Source: Cellulomonas hominis
GTDB lineage: Bacteria > Actinomycetota > Actinomycetes > Actinomycetales > Cellulomonadaceae
NCBI RefSeq assembly: GCF_014201095.1
Contig: NZ_JACHDN010000001.1
Span: forward strand, 3,906,001 to 3,970,000
Reading direction: 5' to 3'
Length of the DNA stretch: 64,000 bases
The notes beneath the pieces were generated by a model. The model saw nothing but the letters and a program-made list of their open reading frames with translations. It did no database searches and had not been told where the DNA came from. The position numbers and the translations under genes are program-made. How positions within the stretch are numbered: position 1 is the stretch's first letter; every line of letters starts with the position of its first letter. This document shows positions 1-13,622 of the stretch, piece after piece.

Positions 1-363
1 GTCGGCCGGATCGGGCGCTGGGTGGTGGTCGGGGTCGTCGCCGCGGCGGGCGTGCTCGTCGTGGCCTCCGGCCTGGCCGCGTGGGGCGGGGCGGCCGCCG
101 CCGCCGAGCGGGCCGCCGCGGACGCGACGGGCGTGTCCGGGGTCGTCGGCGAGGTCGCGGTCGGCCCGTGGCCGCTCGTCGCCGCCGGCCTCGGCGTGGT
201 CGTGGTCGCGGCCGCCGTGCGCCTGGCCCTTGTCTCCGGCCGCTGGCCCGCCGCCTCGGACCGGCACGAGCGCGCGGGCGGGAGCGCGCCGCCCGCCGCC
301 GCGGGCGGCGACGACGAGCGCAGCACCTGGGACGCGCTGTCCCGTGGGGACGACCCGACCTGA
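1..363 (+). CDS. Trp biosynthesis-associated membrane protein, C-terminal part (gene begins before the window)
   Basis: The reading frame is open from base 1, so only the last 120 residues are visible. Two hydrophobic segments can be seen, at about residues 8-30 (VVVGVVAAAGVLVVASGLAAW) and about 57-80. They are separated by a small Ala/Glu-rich loop, and a hydrophilic tail ends in SRGDDPT. In Actinobacteria a small membrane protein of this type (Trp_oprn_chp family) sits between trpE and trpC. Two small membrane proteins and trpCBA-lgt follow here, so the context fits. Its biochemical role is not established; proximity suggests a link to tryptophan synthesis or transport. Identification rests on context plus topology. 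Confidence 0.7.
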   Translation, partial: VGRIGRWVVVGVVAAAGVLVVASGLAAWGGAAAAAERAAADATGVSGVVGEVAVGPWPLVAAGLGVVVVAAAVRLALVSGRWPAASDRHERAGGSAPPAAAGGDDERSTWDALSRGDDPT

Positions 364-371
364 ACCGTCCG

Positions 372-377
372 CTAGGG
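372..377 (+). promoter_or_regulatory. -10 hexamer TAGGGT before the HGxxPAAW gene
   Basis: TAGGGT fits the actinobacterial TAnnnT -10 and lies about 34 bp before the ATG at 411. It would give a short leader carrying the GAAAGG ribosome binding site. It suggests an internal promoter inside the trp cluster. Confidence 0.4.
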
Positions 378-410
378 TGACGACACGACGTCATGAAAGG
401 TGTGCCCACG

Positions 411-731
411 ATGGTCGAGCAGTCGCTCCGTCCCCCCGGTGTCGTGTCGGGTGCCCAGCAGCAGCCCGGCACGGAGACCCTGCGTCTGCCCCCGTCGGCC
501 CCGCCCACCAACCACGGCCACACCACCGCCGCGTGGACCACGACGATCATCGTGCTGGTCGGTTCGGTCGCCGGCGCGCTCGGCCTGATCTTCGGCCAGA
601 TGTGGCTGTTCTGGACCGGTATCGGCGTCGCGCTCGGCGGCGTCGTGGTCGGCAAGGTGCTGCAGGTCGCGGGCTTCGGCCAGGGCGGGCGGCACACGGT
701 CGCGAAGGCCCGGCGCACCGGCGGCCACTGA
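411..731 (+). CDS. HGxxPAAW family membrane protein
   Basis: A 106-residue protein containing the motif HGHTTAAW at about residues 35-42, followed by two hydrophobic segments (TIIVLVGSVAGALGLIFGQM and WTGIGVALGGVVVGKVL). The HG-x-x-x-AAW motif directly before the first membrane segment defines this family of small actinobacterial membrane proteins, which recur inside trp operons; their function is unknown. I chose the ATG at 411 over the in-frame ATG at 393 because GAAAGG (396-401) stands 9 nt before 411, while nothing suitable precedes 393. Confidence 0.8.
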   Translation: MVEQSLRPPGVVSGAQQQPGTETLRLPPSAPPTNHGHTTAAWTTTIIVLVGSVAGALGLIFGQMWLFWTGIGVALGGVVVGKVLQVAGFGQGGRHTVAKARRTGGH

Positions 732-876
732 GCGCCCGCGCGGACGGGCGACGCGCCCGGCCCCGGCTGGACGGCGGAACCCGGCTCCGGTAGACCTGGG
801 GGGTTCCGGCACGCTCGCGAGCAGCGGCGACGCCGGGCAGAGACCCCGCACGGACCCACGACAGGAGCCCGCCGAG

Positions 877-1368
877 ATGTCGACCCCGAACCAGCCGCAG
901 GACCCGTACTCCGCCCCCGACGGCTCCGGCCAGGGCCAGCAGCCCGGCGGCCAGCAGCCCGGCGGCATCCCGCAGTACGGGCAGTACGCCGGCGGGGAGC
1001 CGGCGCCCCAGCCCTACGGCCAGCAGCCCTACGGGCAGCAGCAGCCGTACGGCCAGCCTGCCGGCTACGGCGGCTACTACCCGAAGAACAACCTCGCGGT
1101 GTGGTCGCTGGTGCTGGGCCTGGTGGGCCTGTTCGTCTGCGGGTTCGTCACCGGCATCGCCGGCATCGTCGTCGGCACGAAGGCCAAGCAGGCCGTGGCC
1201 CGCGGCGAGGCGAACAACGGCGGCATGGCGACGGCCGGCCTCGTGATCTCCTGGATCGCCACCGTCCTCACGGTCCTCGCGACGGTGTTCGTCATCATCG
1301 CGATCGTCTCGCTCGGCGGCTGGGACGCGTTCTGGGACGAGTACCAGAACAGCCTCAACGGCTACTGA
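877..1368 (+). CDS. DUF4190 domain membrane protein with Pro/Gln/Gly/Tyr-rich N-terminus
   Basis: 163 residues. The first 65 or so are a low-complexity, probably disordered cytoplasmic segment with repeated PYGQQ units. A DUF4190 module follows: hydrophobic segment LAVWSLVLGLVGLFVCGFVTG, a short loop with GTKAKQAVARGEANNGGMATAG, and a second membrane segment. The K/R-rich middle loop with the Gly-Met pair is typical of DUF4190. AGGAG (863-867) precedes the ATG by 9 nt. The next gene starts 1 nt after the stop codon, so the two are probably cotranscribed. Function unknown. Confidence 0.75.
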   Translation: MSTPNQPQDPYSAPDGSGQGQQPGGQQPGGIPQYGQYAGGEPAPQPYGQQPYGQQQPYGQPAGYGGYYPKNNLAVWSLVLGLVGLFVCGFVTGIAGIVVGTKAKQAVARGEANNGGMATAGLVISWIATVLTVLATVFVIIAIVSLGGWDAFWDEYQNSLNGY

Positions 1369-1369
1369 G

Positions 1370-1807
1370 ATGACCCCGGCCGCGCCGCCCGTCCGCGCCG
1401 CGCGTCCGAGCCGCCTCCGGGCGGTGCGGACGCCGCTGCTGCTGGCGGGCGGCGCGGCCGTCGTCACGTCCGGGCTCCTGCTGGTCGACCCGCACGAGCC
1501 CGGCTCGTGGGGCGTGTGCCCGGTGTACGCGCTGACCGGCCGGTACTGCGCCGGGTGCGGCGTGCTGCGCGCGTCGCGCGACCTGCTGACCGGCGACCTG
1601 GCGGGGGCGTGGGCGATGAACCCGCTGTGGGTGCTCGTCGTCCCCGTCCTGGTCGCGTTCTGGGTCCGGGGGCTCGTGCGGGGCTGGCGGACCGGGACCC
1701 CGCCCGCCGCCCCGCCCGCGTGGGTCGCCGTGGGCGGCCTGCTGCTGGTCGCGGCGTACTCCGTCGCGCGCAACGTCCCCGCCTGGGCGCCGCTCCTCGC
1801 GCCGTGA
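1370..1807 (+). CDS. DUF2752 family membrane protein
   Basis: 145 residues with three predicted membrane segments. The core [19 protein letters not shown], followed by MNPLWVL, is the DUF2752 signature: a Cys-rich segment with conserved C-x-G-C-G and a downstream NPL motif. The start lies 1 nt after the stop of the DUF4190 gene, which indicates translational coupling. The pair DUF4190-DUF2752 next to trpC is common in Micrococcales. The cysteines could bind a metal or form disulfides, but no activity is known. Confidence 0.8.
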   Translation: MTPAAPPVRAARPSRLRAVRTPLLLAGGAAVVTSGLLLVDPHEPGSWGVCPVYALTGRYCAGCGVLRASRDLLTGDLAGAWAMNPLWVLVVPVLVAFWVRGLVRGWRTGTPPAAPPAWVAVGGLLLVAAYSVARNVPAWAPLLAP

Positions 1808-1854
1808 CCCGTCCCACACGCTGGGCCGTGGTCGGGCGACGTGCCGGCCGCCCG

Positions 1855-1860
1855 TACCAT
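1855..1860 (+). promoter_or_regulatory. Probable -10 (TACCAT) for trpCBA
   Basis: TACCAT lies 57 bp before the trpC ATG, in the 110-bp gap after the DUF2752 gene. It would produce a leader of about 50 nt. No attenuator-like Trp-codon leader peptide is visible in that stretch. Confidence 0.35.
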
Positions 1861-1917
1861 GGCCGAGGCGGCGCCGCGCGGGGTGCCGTTGCCGATGGCG
1901 GGGGAGATGAGGCGGCG

Positions 1918-2733
1918 ATGGGCACTGTGCTGGACGACATCGTGGCGGGGGTCCGCGAGGACCTCGCGGTGCGCGAGGCGGCCACGCCGCTGGCGGAGCT
2001 CAAGGAGCGCGCCGCGCGGGTGCCCGGGGCGAAGGACTGCGTCTCCCGGCTCCGCGTCGAGGACGCGGTCACGGTGATCGCGGAGGTCAAGCGCTCCAGC
2101 CCGAGCAAGGGCGCGCTCGCGACGATCACCGACCCGGCCGCGCTGGCCGCGGAGTACGAGAAGGGCGGCGCGACCGTCATCTCGGTGCTCACCGAGCAGC
2201 GCCGGTTCAACGGGAGCCTGGCCGACCTGGACCACGTGCGCGCGGCCGTCGACATCCCGGTGCTGCGCAAGGACTTCGTCGTCACGCCGTACCAGGTGTG
2301 GGAGGCGCGGGCGCACGGCGCCGACCTGGTGCTGCTCATCGTGGCGGCGCTGGAGCAGACCGTGCTGACCTCGCTGGTGGAGCGGGTGCACTCCCTGGGC
2401 ATGACCGCCCTGGTCGAGGTGCACGACACCGAGGAGGTCATGCGCGCGGTCGACGCCGGCGCGCGGGTGATCGGCGTGAACGCCCGGGACCTCAAGACGC
2501 TCGAGGTCGACCGCGGCACGTTCGCGCGGGTCGCCCCGTCGATCCCGGCGGACGTGGTCAAGGTCGCGGAGTCGGGCGTGCGCGGGCCGCACGACGTCAT
2601 GGACTACGCCCGGGCCGGCGCGGACGCCGTGCTGGTGGGCGAGGCGCTGGTCACGGACGACGCCCCGCGGCAGTCGGTCGCGGACCTGGTGGCGGCGGGG
2701 GCGCACCCCTCGCTGCGCGCCGTCCGGCAGTGA
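1918..2733 (+). CDS. trpC: Indole-3-glycerol phosphate synthase
   Basis: 271 residues, the normal length of the monofunctional enzyme. It converts CdRP to indole-3-glycerol phosphate in tryptophan synthesis. The TIM-barrel landmarks are visible: [13 protein letters not shown] (catalytic Lys at about 58), [18 protein letters not shown] (second catalytic Lys), VNARDLKT, and the phosphate-binding VAESGV and [11 protein letters not shown] near the end. The ATG at 1918 follows a purine-rich stretch (GGGGGAGATGAGG). A much longer upstream extension of the frame has no family similarity and was discarded. trpB starts within or just after its stop codon. Confidence 0.95.
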   Translation: MGTVLDDIVAGVREDLAVREAATPLAELKERAARVPGAKDCVSRLRVEDAVTVIAEVKRSSPSKGALATITDPAALAAEYEKGGATVISVLTEQRRFNGSLADLDHVRAAVDIPVLRKDFVVTPYQVWEARAHGADLVLLIVAALEQTVLTSLVERVHSLGMTALVEVHDTEEVMRAVDAGARVIGVNARDLKTLEVDRGTFARVAPSIPADVVKVAESGVRGPHDVMDYARAGADAVLVGEALVTDDAPRQSVADLVAAGAHPSLRAVRQ

Positions 2734-2756
2734 GCACGAGGGACGAGGAGCAGCAC

Positions 2757-4058
2757 GTGACGACGGGTCGGACCGGTCCGCAGGTGAGCACGACCCCCGG
2801 CGGGCCGCTGGCCACGCACGCGGGCCCCTACTTCGGGGACTTCGGCGGGCGGTTCGTGCCCGAGGCACTCGTCGCCGCGCTCGACGAGCTCGACACCGCG
2901 TTCCACAAGGCGCTGGCCGACCCCACGTTCGGCGCCGAGCTCGCGCGGCTGCACCGCACCTACACCGGCCGGCCGAGCCCGCTGACCGAGGTGAAGCGGT
3001 TCGCGGAGCACGTCGCGCCCGGGGTCCGGGTCTTCCTCAAGCGCGAGGACCTCAACCACACCGGCTCGCACAAGATCAACAACGTGCTCGGCCAGGCGCT
3101 GCTCGTGAAGCGGATGGGCAAGACGCGCGTCATCGCGGAGACCGGCGCGGGCCAGCACGGCGTGGCCACCGCGACCGCCGCGGCGCTGCTCGACCTCGAG
3201 TGCGTCGTGTACATGGGGGAGGAGGACACCCGGCGCCAGGCGCTCAACGTCGCCCGGATGCGGCTGCTCGGCGCGACCGTCGTCCCCGTGACGATCGGCT
3301 CCCGCACGCTCAAGGACGCGATCAACGAGGCGCTGCGCGACTGGGTCGCGAACGTCGACACGACGCACTACCTGCTCGGCACGGTCACCGGCCCGCACCC
3401 GTTCCCGGAGATGGTCCGGGACTTCCACAAGCTCATCGGCGAGGAGGCGAAGGCCCAGCTCGCGGAGGAGATCGGCCGGCTCCCCGACGCCGTCGCCGCG
3501 TGCGTGGGCGGCGGGTCGAACGCGATGGGCATCTTCAACGCGTTCCTCGACGACCCGTCGGTCCGGCTGTTCGGCTTCGAGGCAGGCGGCGAGGGCATCG
3601 CGTCCGGCCGGCACGCGTCGCGGTTCAGCGGCGGCTCCCCGGGCGTCCTCCAGGGCACGAAGTCGTACCTGCTGCAGGACGACGACGGCCAGACCCTGCC
3701 GAGCCACTCCGTCTCCGCCGGACTGGACTACCCGAGCGTCGGCCCCGAGCACGCCTGGCTGCACGACATCGGCCGCGCCGAGTACCGCCCGGTGACGGAC
3801 GCGGAGGCGATGGACGCGTTCCAGCTGCTGTGCCGCACCGAGGGCATCATCCCCGCGATCGAGTCGGCGCACGCGCTGGCCGGCGCGCTCCAGCTCGGCC
3901 GCGAGGCCGCGACCTGGGAGACGCCGGACGGCCGCGAGCCCGTGATCCTGGTGAACCTGTCGGGGCGCGGGGACAAGGACGTCGCGACCGCGGCGGCCTG
4001 GTTCGACCTGATCGAGGACAAGCCGGTCGTCCAGGCCGACGAGGGGGAGCAGCTGTGA
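2757..4058 (+). CDS. trpB: Tryptophan synthase beta chain
   Basis: 433 residues. PLP enzyme that condenses indole with serine. The PLP lysine is in [10 protein letters not shown] (Lys about 106), the indole-site glutamate is in AETGAGQHG, and the PLP-phosphate loop is GGGSNAMG. The GTG at 2757 has GAGGAG (2745-2750) 6 nt upstream. An in-frame GTG at 2730 overlaps the trpC stop as GTGA and would add nine residues; it is possible but has a poorer ribosome site. It overlaps trpA by 4 nt, in keeping with the alpha-beta complex being made from one message. Confidence 0.95.
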   Translation: MTTGRTGPQVSTTPGGPLATHAGPYFGDFGGRFVPEALVAALDELDTAFHKALADPTFGAELARLHRTYTGRPSPLTEVKRFAEHVAPGVRVFLKREDLNHTGSHKINNVLGQALLVKRMGKTRVIAETGAGQHGVATATAAALLDLECVVYMGEEDTRRQALNVARMRLLGATVVPVTIGSRTLKDAINEALRDWVANVDTTHYLLGTVTGPHPFPEMVRDFHKLIGEEAKAQLAEEIGRLPDAVAACVGGGSNAMGIFNAFLDDPSVRLFGFEAGGEGIASGRHASRFSGGSPGVLQGTKSYLLQDDDGQTLPSHSVSAGLDYPSVGPEHAWLHDIGRAEYRPVTDAEAMDAFQLLCRTEGIIPAIESAHALAGALQLGREAATWETPDGREPVILVNLSGRGDKDVATAAAWFDLIEDKPVVQADEGEQL

Positions 4059-4873
4059 GCGGGACCGTGACCACCTCGCGCACCGGCGCCACCCTGGACC
4101 GCCTGCGCGGCGAGGGCCGGGCCGCCCTGGTCGGCTACCTGCCGCTCGGCTACCCGTCGGTGGCCGGTTCGGTCGCGGCGGCCCGCACGATGGTCGAGGC
4201 GGGCGTCGACGTCGTCGAGCTCGGCCTGCCGTACTCGGACCCCGTCATGGACGGACCGGTCATCCAGCACGCGGTGGACCACGCGCTGGCCGGCGGCACG
4301 CGCGTGCGGGACGTCCTGGGCGCGGTCGAGCAGATCGCCGCGACCGGCGCGCCCGTGCTCGTCATGACCTACTGGAACCCCGTGCTGCGGTACGGCGTGG
4401 ACGCGTTCGCGCGCGACCTCGCGGGTTCCGGCGGCGCCGGGCTCATCACCCCCGACCTCATCCCCGACGAGGGCCAGGACTGGATCGCCGCGTCCACGGC
4501 GCACGACCTGGACCGCGTCTTCCTGGTCGCGCCGTCCTCGACGCCCGAGCGCCTGGCGATGACCGCGGCGGCCTCGCGCGGCTTCGTGTACGCGGCGTCG
4601 ACCATGGGCGTGACGGGGGAGCGGACCACGGTCGGCGCCCGCGCCGAGCAGCTCGTGGCCGACACCCGCGCCGCCGGCGCCGAGCACGTCTGCGTCGGGC
4701 TGGGCGTGTCCCGCCCGGAGCAGGCGCAGGACATCGGCCGGTACGCGGACGGCGTCATCGTCGGCTCGGCGTTCGTCCGGGCCCTGGCCGACGCGCCGGA
4801 CGAGGCCGCGGGCCTGGACGCGCTCGCCGCGGTGGCCTCCGGCCTGGCCGAGGGCGTCCGCCGCTCCCGCTGA
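4055..4873 (+). CDS. trpA: Tryptophan synthase alpha chain
   Basis: 272 residues. TIM-barrel subunit that cleaves indole-3-glycerol phosphate and channels indole to TrpB. The catalytic acid pair is present in [14 protein letters not shown] (Glu 55 and Asp 66, the counterparts of Glu49/Asp60 of the enterobacterial enzyme). Phosphate-binding GVIVGSAFV lies near the C-terminus. The GTG overlaps the trpB stop (GTGA) and GAGGGGGAG stands just upstream. It is the last trp gene. Confidence 0.95.
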   Translation: MSGTVTTSRTGATLDRLRGEGRAALVGYLPLGYPSVAGSVAAARTMVEAGVDVVELGLPYSDPVMDGPVIQHAVDHALAGGTRVRDVLGAVEQIAATGAPVLVMTYWNPVLRYGVDAFARDLAGSGGAGLITPDLIPDEGQDWIAASTAHDLDRVFLVAPSSTPERLAMTAAASRGFVYAASTMGVTGERTTVGARAEQLVADTRAAGAEHVCVGLGVSRPEQAQDIGRYADGVIVGSAFVRALADAPDEAAGLDALAAVASGLAEGVRRSR

Positions 4874-4908
4874 CCGGACCGGCGGGCGGTGCGCGCGCCG
4901 CCGTGGCT

Positions 4909-4914
4909 TAGGCT
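4909..4914 (+). promoter_or_regulatory. Leaderless promoter -10 (TAGGCT) of lgt
   Basis: TAGGCT is followed by exactly 6 nt and then the GTG of lgt. No Shine-Dalgarno sequence lies between, so transcription probably begins at the start codon. Confidence 0.65.
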
Positions 4915-4920
4915 CGCGTC

Positions 4921-5796
4921 GTGATCATCCCCGCCGCGATCCCCAGCCCGTCGCAGGGCGTCTGGTACCTGGGCCCCGTGCCGCTGCGCGCCTACGCGCT
5001 GGCGATCCTGCTCGGCATCGTCGTCGCCGTGTGGCTGACGCAGCGCCGGTGGAGGGAGCGGGGCGGCGACCCCGACCAGGTGCTGGAGATCGCGTTCTGG
5101 GCGGTGCCGTTCGGCATCGTCGGCGGGCGGCTGTACCACGTCATCTCCTCCCCGGACGCGTACTTCGGCGCCGGCGGCGACCCGTGGAAGGCGCTCGCCA
5201 TCTGGGAGGGCGGCCTCGGCATCTGGGGCGCGATCGCGCTCGGTGCCGTCGGCGCGTTCATCGGCTGCCGCAGGCAGGGCGTCTCGTTCCCGGCGTTCGC
5301 GGACGCGCTCGCGCCCGGGCTGCTGGTCGCGCAGGCGATCGGCCGGCTCGGCAACTGGTTCAACCAGGAGTTGTTCGGCGGCCCGACGACCCTGCCGTGG
5401 GGCCTGCGCATCGACGACGCGCACCTGCCCGCGGGCTACGAGTCCGGCACGCTGTTCCACCCGACGTTCCTGTACGAGCTGCTGTGGAACCTCGCGGGGG
5501 CGGCGCTGCTCATCTGGCTCGACCGGCGGTTCCGCCTGGGCCACGGCCGGGTGTTCTGGCTCTACGTGGTGATCTACACGACGGGCCGCCTGTGGATCGA
5601 GCTGCTGCGGATCGACCCCGCCGAGATGATCGGCCCGTTCCGGCTCAACGTGTGGACGTCGATCATCGTCGGTCTCGGGGCGCTGGTAGCGTTCTTGGTC
5701 GTCGGACGTCGTCATCCAGGACGCGAGACCACACCTCTCCTGCGGGAAGCAGCGGCGCAGGACGACGAGGTGGAGGAGCACGGCACCGCCCGCTGA
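4921..5796 (+). CDS. lgt: Phosphatidylglycerol:prolipoprotein diacylglyceryl transferase
   Basis: 291 residues, integral membrane enzyme with about seven segments. It transfers diacylglycerol to the lipobox cysteine of prolipoproteins. The Lgt signature GRLGNWFNQELFGGP is present with the essential Arg and Asn, as are the N-terminal LRAYALAILLGI helix and the VGGRLYHVI region. The C-terminal tail (about 30 residues, charged) is short compared with corynebacterial Lgt. The GTG start fits the leaderless promoter directly upstream. lgt after trpA is the usual actinobacterial arrangement. Confidence 0.95.
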   Translation: MIIPAAIPSPSQGVWYLGPVPLRAYALAILLGIVVAVWLTQRRWRERGGDPDQVLEIAFWAVPFGIVGGRLYHVISSPDAYFGAGGDPWKALAIWEGGLGIWGAIALGAVGAFIGCRRQGVSFPAFADALAPGLLVAQAIGRLGNWFNQELFGGPTTLPWGLRIDDAHLPAGYESGTLFHPTFLYELLWNLAGAALLIWLDRRFRLGHGRVFWLYVVIYTTGRLWIELLRIDPAEMIGPFRLNVWTSIIVGLGALVAFLVVGRRHPGRETTPLLREAAAQDDEVEEHGTAR

Positions 5797-5812
5797 CCGC
5801 GGGCCCCGCGCG

Positions 5813-5828
5813 TGTGACCCACCTCACT
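5813..5828 (+). promoter_or_regulatory. Candidate Crp/GlxR-type operator upstream of gltB
   Basis: TGTGA-N6-TCACT matches the Crp/GlxR consensus TGTGA-N6-TCACA in 9 of 10 fixed positions. Its centre is about 54 bp before the start site predicted from the -10 TATCGT at 5863. Which regulator binds is an inference. Confidence 0.45.
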
Positions 5829-5862
5829 TTCTCGCGATGTGAGCCCCCGTGTTTCCGGCGGG

Positions 5863-5868
5863 TATCGT
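5863..5868 (+). promoter_or_regulatory. -10 hexamer TATCGT of gltB
   Basis: TATCGT fits TAnnnT and would place the start site near 5875, giving a leader of about 75 nt with the GAGAGGA ribosome site at 5935-5941. Confidence 0.5.
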
Positions 5869-5949
5869 CGCCACACCTAGCCCGGGCCGATGACGTCCCA
5901 GCCCCCCATAGCTCTACCCGGCCCTCCCTGGGTCGAGAGGACGGTGCTG

Positions 5950-10513
<4,564 letters not shown>

Positions 10514-10521
<8 letters not shown>

Positions 10522-11995
10522 CCCCCGTGGGTTTCTGAAGGTGCGGGAGCGCGAGCTGCCCGCCAACCGTCCGGTGCCGCTGCGGCTCATGGACTGGCGC
10601 GAGGTGCACGAGCACCGCAGCGCCGCCGACGACCCGCAGACGCCGACCCTGCTGCACCGGCAGGCGGGGCGCTGCATGGACTGCGGCGTGCCGTTCTGCC
10701 ACAACGGCTGCCCGCTCGGGAACCTCATCCCCGAGTGGAACGACCTCGTGTGGCGCGGGCAGTGGGCGGACGCCATCGAGCGGCTGCACGCGACGAACAA
10801 CTTCCCGGAGTTCACGGGCCGGATCTGCCCGGCCCCGTGCGAGTCGGCCTGCGTGCTGGGCATCAACCAGCCCGCGGTGACGATCAAGAACATCGAGGTC
10901 TCGATCATCGACGAGGCCTTCGACCGGGGGCTGGTGCACCCGCAGGTGCCGCAGCGCCTGTCCGGGCACACCGTGGCCGTCGTGGGCTCCGGCCCCGCCG
11001 GCCTGGCGGCCGCCCAGCAGCTGACCCGCGCCGGGCACACCGTCGCGGTGTACGAGCGGGACGACGCGATCGGCGGCCTGCTGCGCTACGGCGTGCCGGA
11101 CTTCAAGCTCGAGAAGCGGCACATCGACCGCCGCCTGGAGCAGATGGCCGCCGAGGGCACCCGGTTCCGCCCGGGCGTCGAGATCGGCCGGGACGTCACC
11201 TGGGCGCAGCTGCGCGCCCGGTACGACGCGGTCGTGGTGGCCACCGGGGCGACCGTGCCGCGCGAGCTGCCCCTGCCCGGGCGCGAGCTCGCGGGCGTCC
11301 ACCCGGCGATGGAGTACCTGCACCGGTCGAACGCGCTGGTGGCGGGCAAGGACGTGCCCGACCCGATCGACGCGGCCGGCAAGCACGTCGTCGTCATCGG
11401 CGGCGGCGACACCGGCTCGGACTGCGTCGGCACGGCCCTGCGCCAGGGCGCGGCGTCCGTCACGACGCTGGCCATCGGCAAGCAGCCCCCGACCGAGCGG
11501 CCCGCGAACCAGCCGTGGCCCACGGACCCGGTGCTGTTCGAGGTGTCCTCCTCGCACGAGGAGGGCGGCGAGCGCGCCTACCTGGCGTCCACCGTGGCGT
11601 TCGTGGGCGACGACGACGGCCGGGTCACGCACCTGCGCCTCGCGACCACCGAGTACCTGCCGGACGGCCGCCGCGTGCCCACCCCGGGCACCGAGCGGGA
11701 CATCCCGGCCGACCTCGTGCTCATCGCGATGGGCTTCACCGGCCCGGAGACCGCGGAGCTCGTGGAGCAGGCGGGCGTGGACCTCACGGCGCGCGGCCTG
11801 GTCGCGCGGTCGGACGACTTCGCGACGTCGGTTCCGGGCGTGTTCGTCGCCGGCGACGCGGGCCGCGGGCAGTCGCTCATCGTGTGGGCGATCGCCGAGG
11901 GCCGGGCCGCCGCGGCGGCGGTGGACACCTACCTCGGGGGCTCCACGGAGCTCCCGGCGCCGGTGACGGCCGGGACGGTCGCGCTGCGGGCCTGA
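10514..11995 (+). CDS. gltD: Glutamate synthase small subunit, gltB-linked copy
   Basis: 493 residues. FAD/NADPH subunit that feeds electrons to GltB. The N-terminal Fe-S domain has [13 protein letters not shown] and the second cluster motif [10 protein letters not shown]. The FAD site is [15 protein letters not shown] and the NADPH site is [12 protein letters not shown]. The closing FAD motif [14 protein letters not shown] and AIAEGRAAA complete the fold. The GTG lies inside the gltB end (8-nt overlap GTGGCTGA), so the subunits are probably translationally coupled. It is the canonical partner of GltB. Compare the paralogue that follows. Confidence 0.95.
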
Positions 11996-12010
11996 GCCCG
12001 GCCCGCGCCC

Positions 12011-12024
12011 GGGACGTTCGGTCC
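12011..12024. promoter_or_regulatory. DosR/DevR-like box upstream of gltD2
   Basis: GGGACGTTCGGTCC agrees with the mycobacterial DosR half-consensus GGGACYTTNGGCCC at 12 of 14 positions. Its centre is 44 bp upstream of the ATG at 12062, where the leaderless start site is predicted. The core 13-mer is repeated exactly before pyk. Confidence 0.4.
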
Positions 12025-12047
12025 AGAGGAGCGCGGCGGGGGCGGCC

Positions 12048-12053
12048 TAGGTT
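12048..12053 (+). promoter_or_regulatory. Leaderless promoter -10 (TAGGTT) of gltD2
   Basis: TAGGTT is followed by 8 nt and the ATG. No ribosome binding site intervenes. This separates expression of the second gltD from the gltBD operon. Confidence 0.55.
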
Positions 12054-12061
12054 CGGGCACC

Positions 12062-13534
12062 ATGGCTGACCCCCGCGGCTTCCTCGCCCACCGCTCCCGC
12101 GAGCTGCCCCCGAACCGGCCCGTGCCGGTCCGGCTGCAGGACTGGCGGGAGGTGCACGCGCACCGCGCGGGCCACCCGGAGGACCTGGAGCGGCTGCACC
12201 GGCAGTCGTCGCGGTGCATGGACTGCGGCGTGCCGTTCTGCCACCACGCGTGCCCGCTCGGCAACCTCATGCCGGAGTGGAACGACCTGGTGTGGCGCGA
12301 CCAGTGGCCGGACGCCGTGGAGCGGATGCACGCCACGAACAACTTCCCGGAGATCACCGGGCGGGTGTGCCCGGCGCTCTGCGAGGCGTCCTGCGTCCTG
12401 GGGCTGAACCAGGAGGCCGTGACGATCCGCGAGATCGAGCTCGCGATCGCCGAGGAGGGCTTCGCGCGCGACCTGCTCGTGCCGCAGGTCCCGCAGTGGC
12501 AGACCGGGCAGACGGTCGCCGTCGTCGGCTCGGGCCCGGCGGGCCTCGCCGCCGCGCAGCAGCTGACGCGGGCGGGGCACACCGTGGCGGTCTACGAGCG
12601 GGCCGACGCGCCCGGCGGTCTGCTGCGGTACGGCATCCCGGAGTACAAGCTCGAGAAGGCCGTGGTCGACCGCCGCATCGCGCAGATGACCGCCGAGGGC
12701 ACCCGCTTCCGGTGCGGCGTCGAGATCGGCGTCGACCTGTCCGGCGACGAGCTCCGCGACCGGTACGACGCCGTGCTGGTGTGCGTGGGCTCGACCGTGC
12801 CGCGCGACCTGCCGGTGCCGGGCCGGGAACTGGCGGGCGTCCTGCCGGCGATGGACTACCTGCGCCCCGCGAACCGGGTCGCGGTCGGCCTGGACGCCCC
12901 CGGTCAGGTCGTGGCGACCGGGCTGGACGTGGTCGTCGTCGGCGGCGGCGACACCGGCGCGGACTGCCTCGGCACGGCCCTGCGCCAGGGCGCCCGGTCC
13001 GTGACCCAGCTCGAGATCATGCCCGCCCCGCCGACCGCGCGCGGCCCGGAGCAGCCGTGGCCGACCTGGCCGGTGCTGTTCAAGGTGTCCTCGGCGCACG
13101 AGGAGGGCGGCGAGCGGGAGTTCGCCGCGGCGACCACCGAGGTCGTCGGCGACGCGGACGGCCGGGTGCGGGCGCTGCGCCTCGTCGAGGTCCGGGCGGT
13201 CGACGGCCGGATGGAGCCCGTGCCCGGGACGGAGCGGGAGATCCCGGCGCAGCTCGTGCTGCTCGCGCTCGGGTTCACCGGACCCGAGCAGGGGCCGCTC
13301 CTGGCGCAGCTCGGCCTCGAGGTCGGCCCGCGCGGCACGTTCGAGCGCCGCGACGACTTCAGGACCAAGGTCCCGGGTGTGTACGTCGCAGGCGACGCCG
13401 GCCGCGGGCAGTCCCTCGTGGTCTGGGCCGTGGCGGAGGGGAGGGCCGCCGCGGCGGCCGTAGACTCCTACCTGTCTGGCAGTACCGCTCTGCCCGCTCC
13501 GGTGACCGCGAGCACGGTGGCGATGCGGCCGTAG
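12062..13534 (+). CDS. Second glutamate synthase small-subunit paralogue (GltD-like)
   Basis: 490 residues, alignable end to end with the preceding GltD, and probably a tandem duplicate. All cofactor motifs are intact: [50 protein letters not shown] and [11 protein letters not shown]. The second Cys motif has Leu where GltD and most relatives have Pro (CPALC against CPAPC). Unlike gltD it has its own leaderless promoter with a DosR-like box at -44 and no adjacent large subunit. It may be an alternative GltB partner or an independent NADPH-dependent oxidoreductase feeding another acceptor. Function beyond the family is an inference. Confidence 0.85.
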   Translation: MADPRGFLAHRSRELPPNRPVPVRLQDWREVHAHRAGHPEDLERLHRQSSRCMDCGVPFCHHACPLGNLMPEWNDLVWRDQWPDAVERMHATNNFPEITGRVCPALCEASCVLGLNQEAVTIREIELAIAEEGFARDLLVPQVPQWQTGQTVAVVGSGPAGLAAAQQLTRAGHTVAVYERADAPGGLLRYGIPEYKLEKAVVDRRIAQMTAEGTRFRCGVEIGVDLSGDELRDRYDAVLVCVGSTVPRDLPVPGRELAGVLPAMDYLRPANRVAVGLDAPGQVVATGLDVVVVGGGDTGADCLGTALRQGARSVTQLEIMPAPPTARGPEQPWPTWPVLFKVSSAHEEGGEREFAAATTEVVGDADGRVRALRLVEVRAVDGRMEPVPGTEREIPAQLVLLALGFTGPEQGPLLAQLGLEVGPRGTFERRDDFRTKVPGVYVAGDAGRGQSLVVWAVAEGRAAAAAVDSYLSGSTALPAPVTASTVAMRP

Positions 13535-13573
13535 ACCATCAACCGCGCACGTCCGGGCCGGTCTGTGCCCACC

Positions 13574-13587
13574 AGGACGTTCGGTCC
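13574..13587. promoter_or_regulatory. DosR/DevR-like box upstream of pyk
   Basis: AGGACGTTCGGTCC contains the same 13-mer GGACGTTCGGTCC as the gltD2 site. Its centre is 42-43 bp upstream of the pyk ATG, which is also the predicted start site. Confidence 0.4.
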
Positions 13588-13609
13588 GAACCGTCTGTCA
13601 CGAAAGGCC

Positions 13610-13615
13610 TAGGCT
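13610..13615 (+). promoter_or_regulatory. Leaderless promoter -10 (TAGGCT) of pyk
   Basis: TAGGCT, then 7 nt, then the ATG of pyk. No Shine-Dalgarno sequence is present in between. Confidence 0.6.
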
Positions 13616-13622
13616 TTCCCCC

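Noticed and set aside
1808..1917. Trp attenuator before trpC
   Set aside because: No short reading frame with Trp codons and no alternative stems; the operon's leader, if any, lies before the window.
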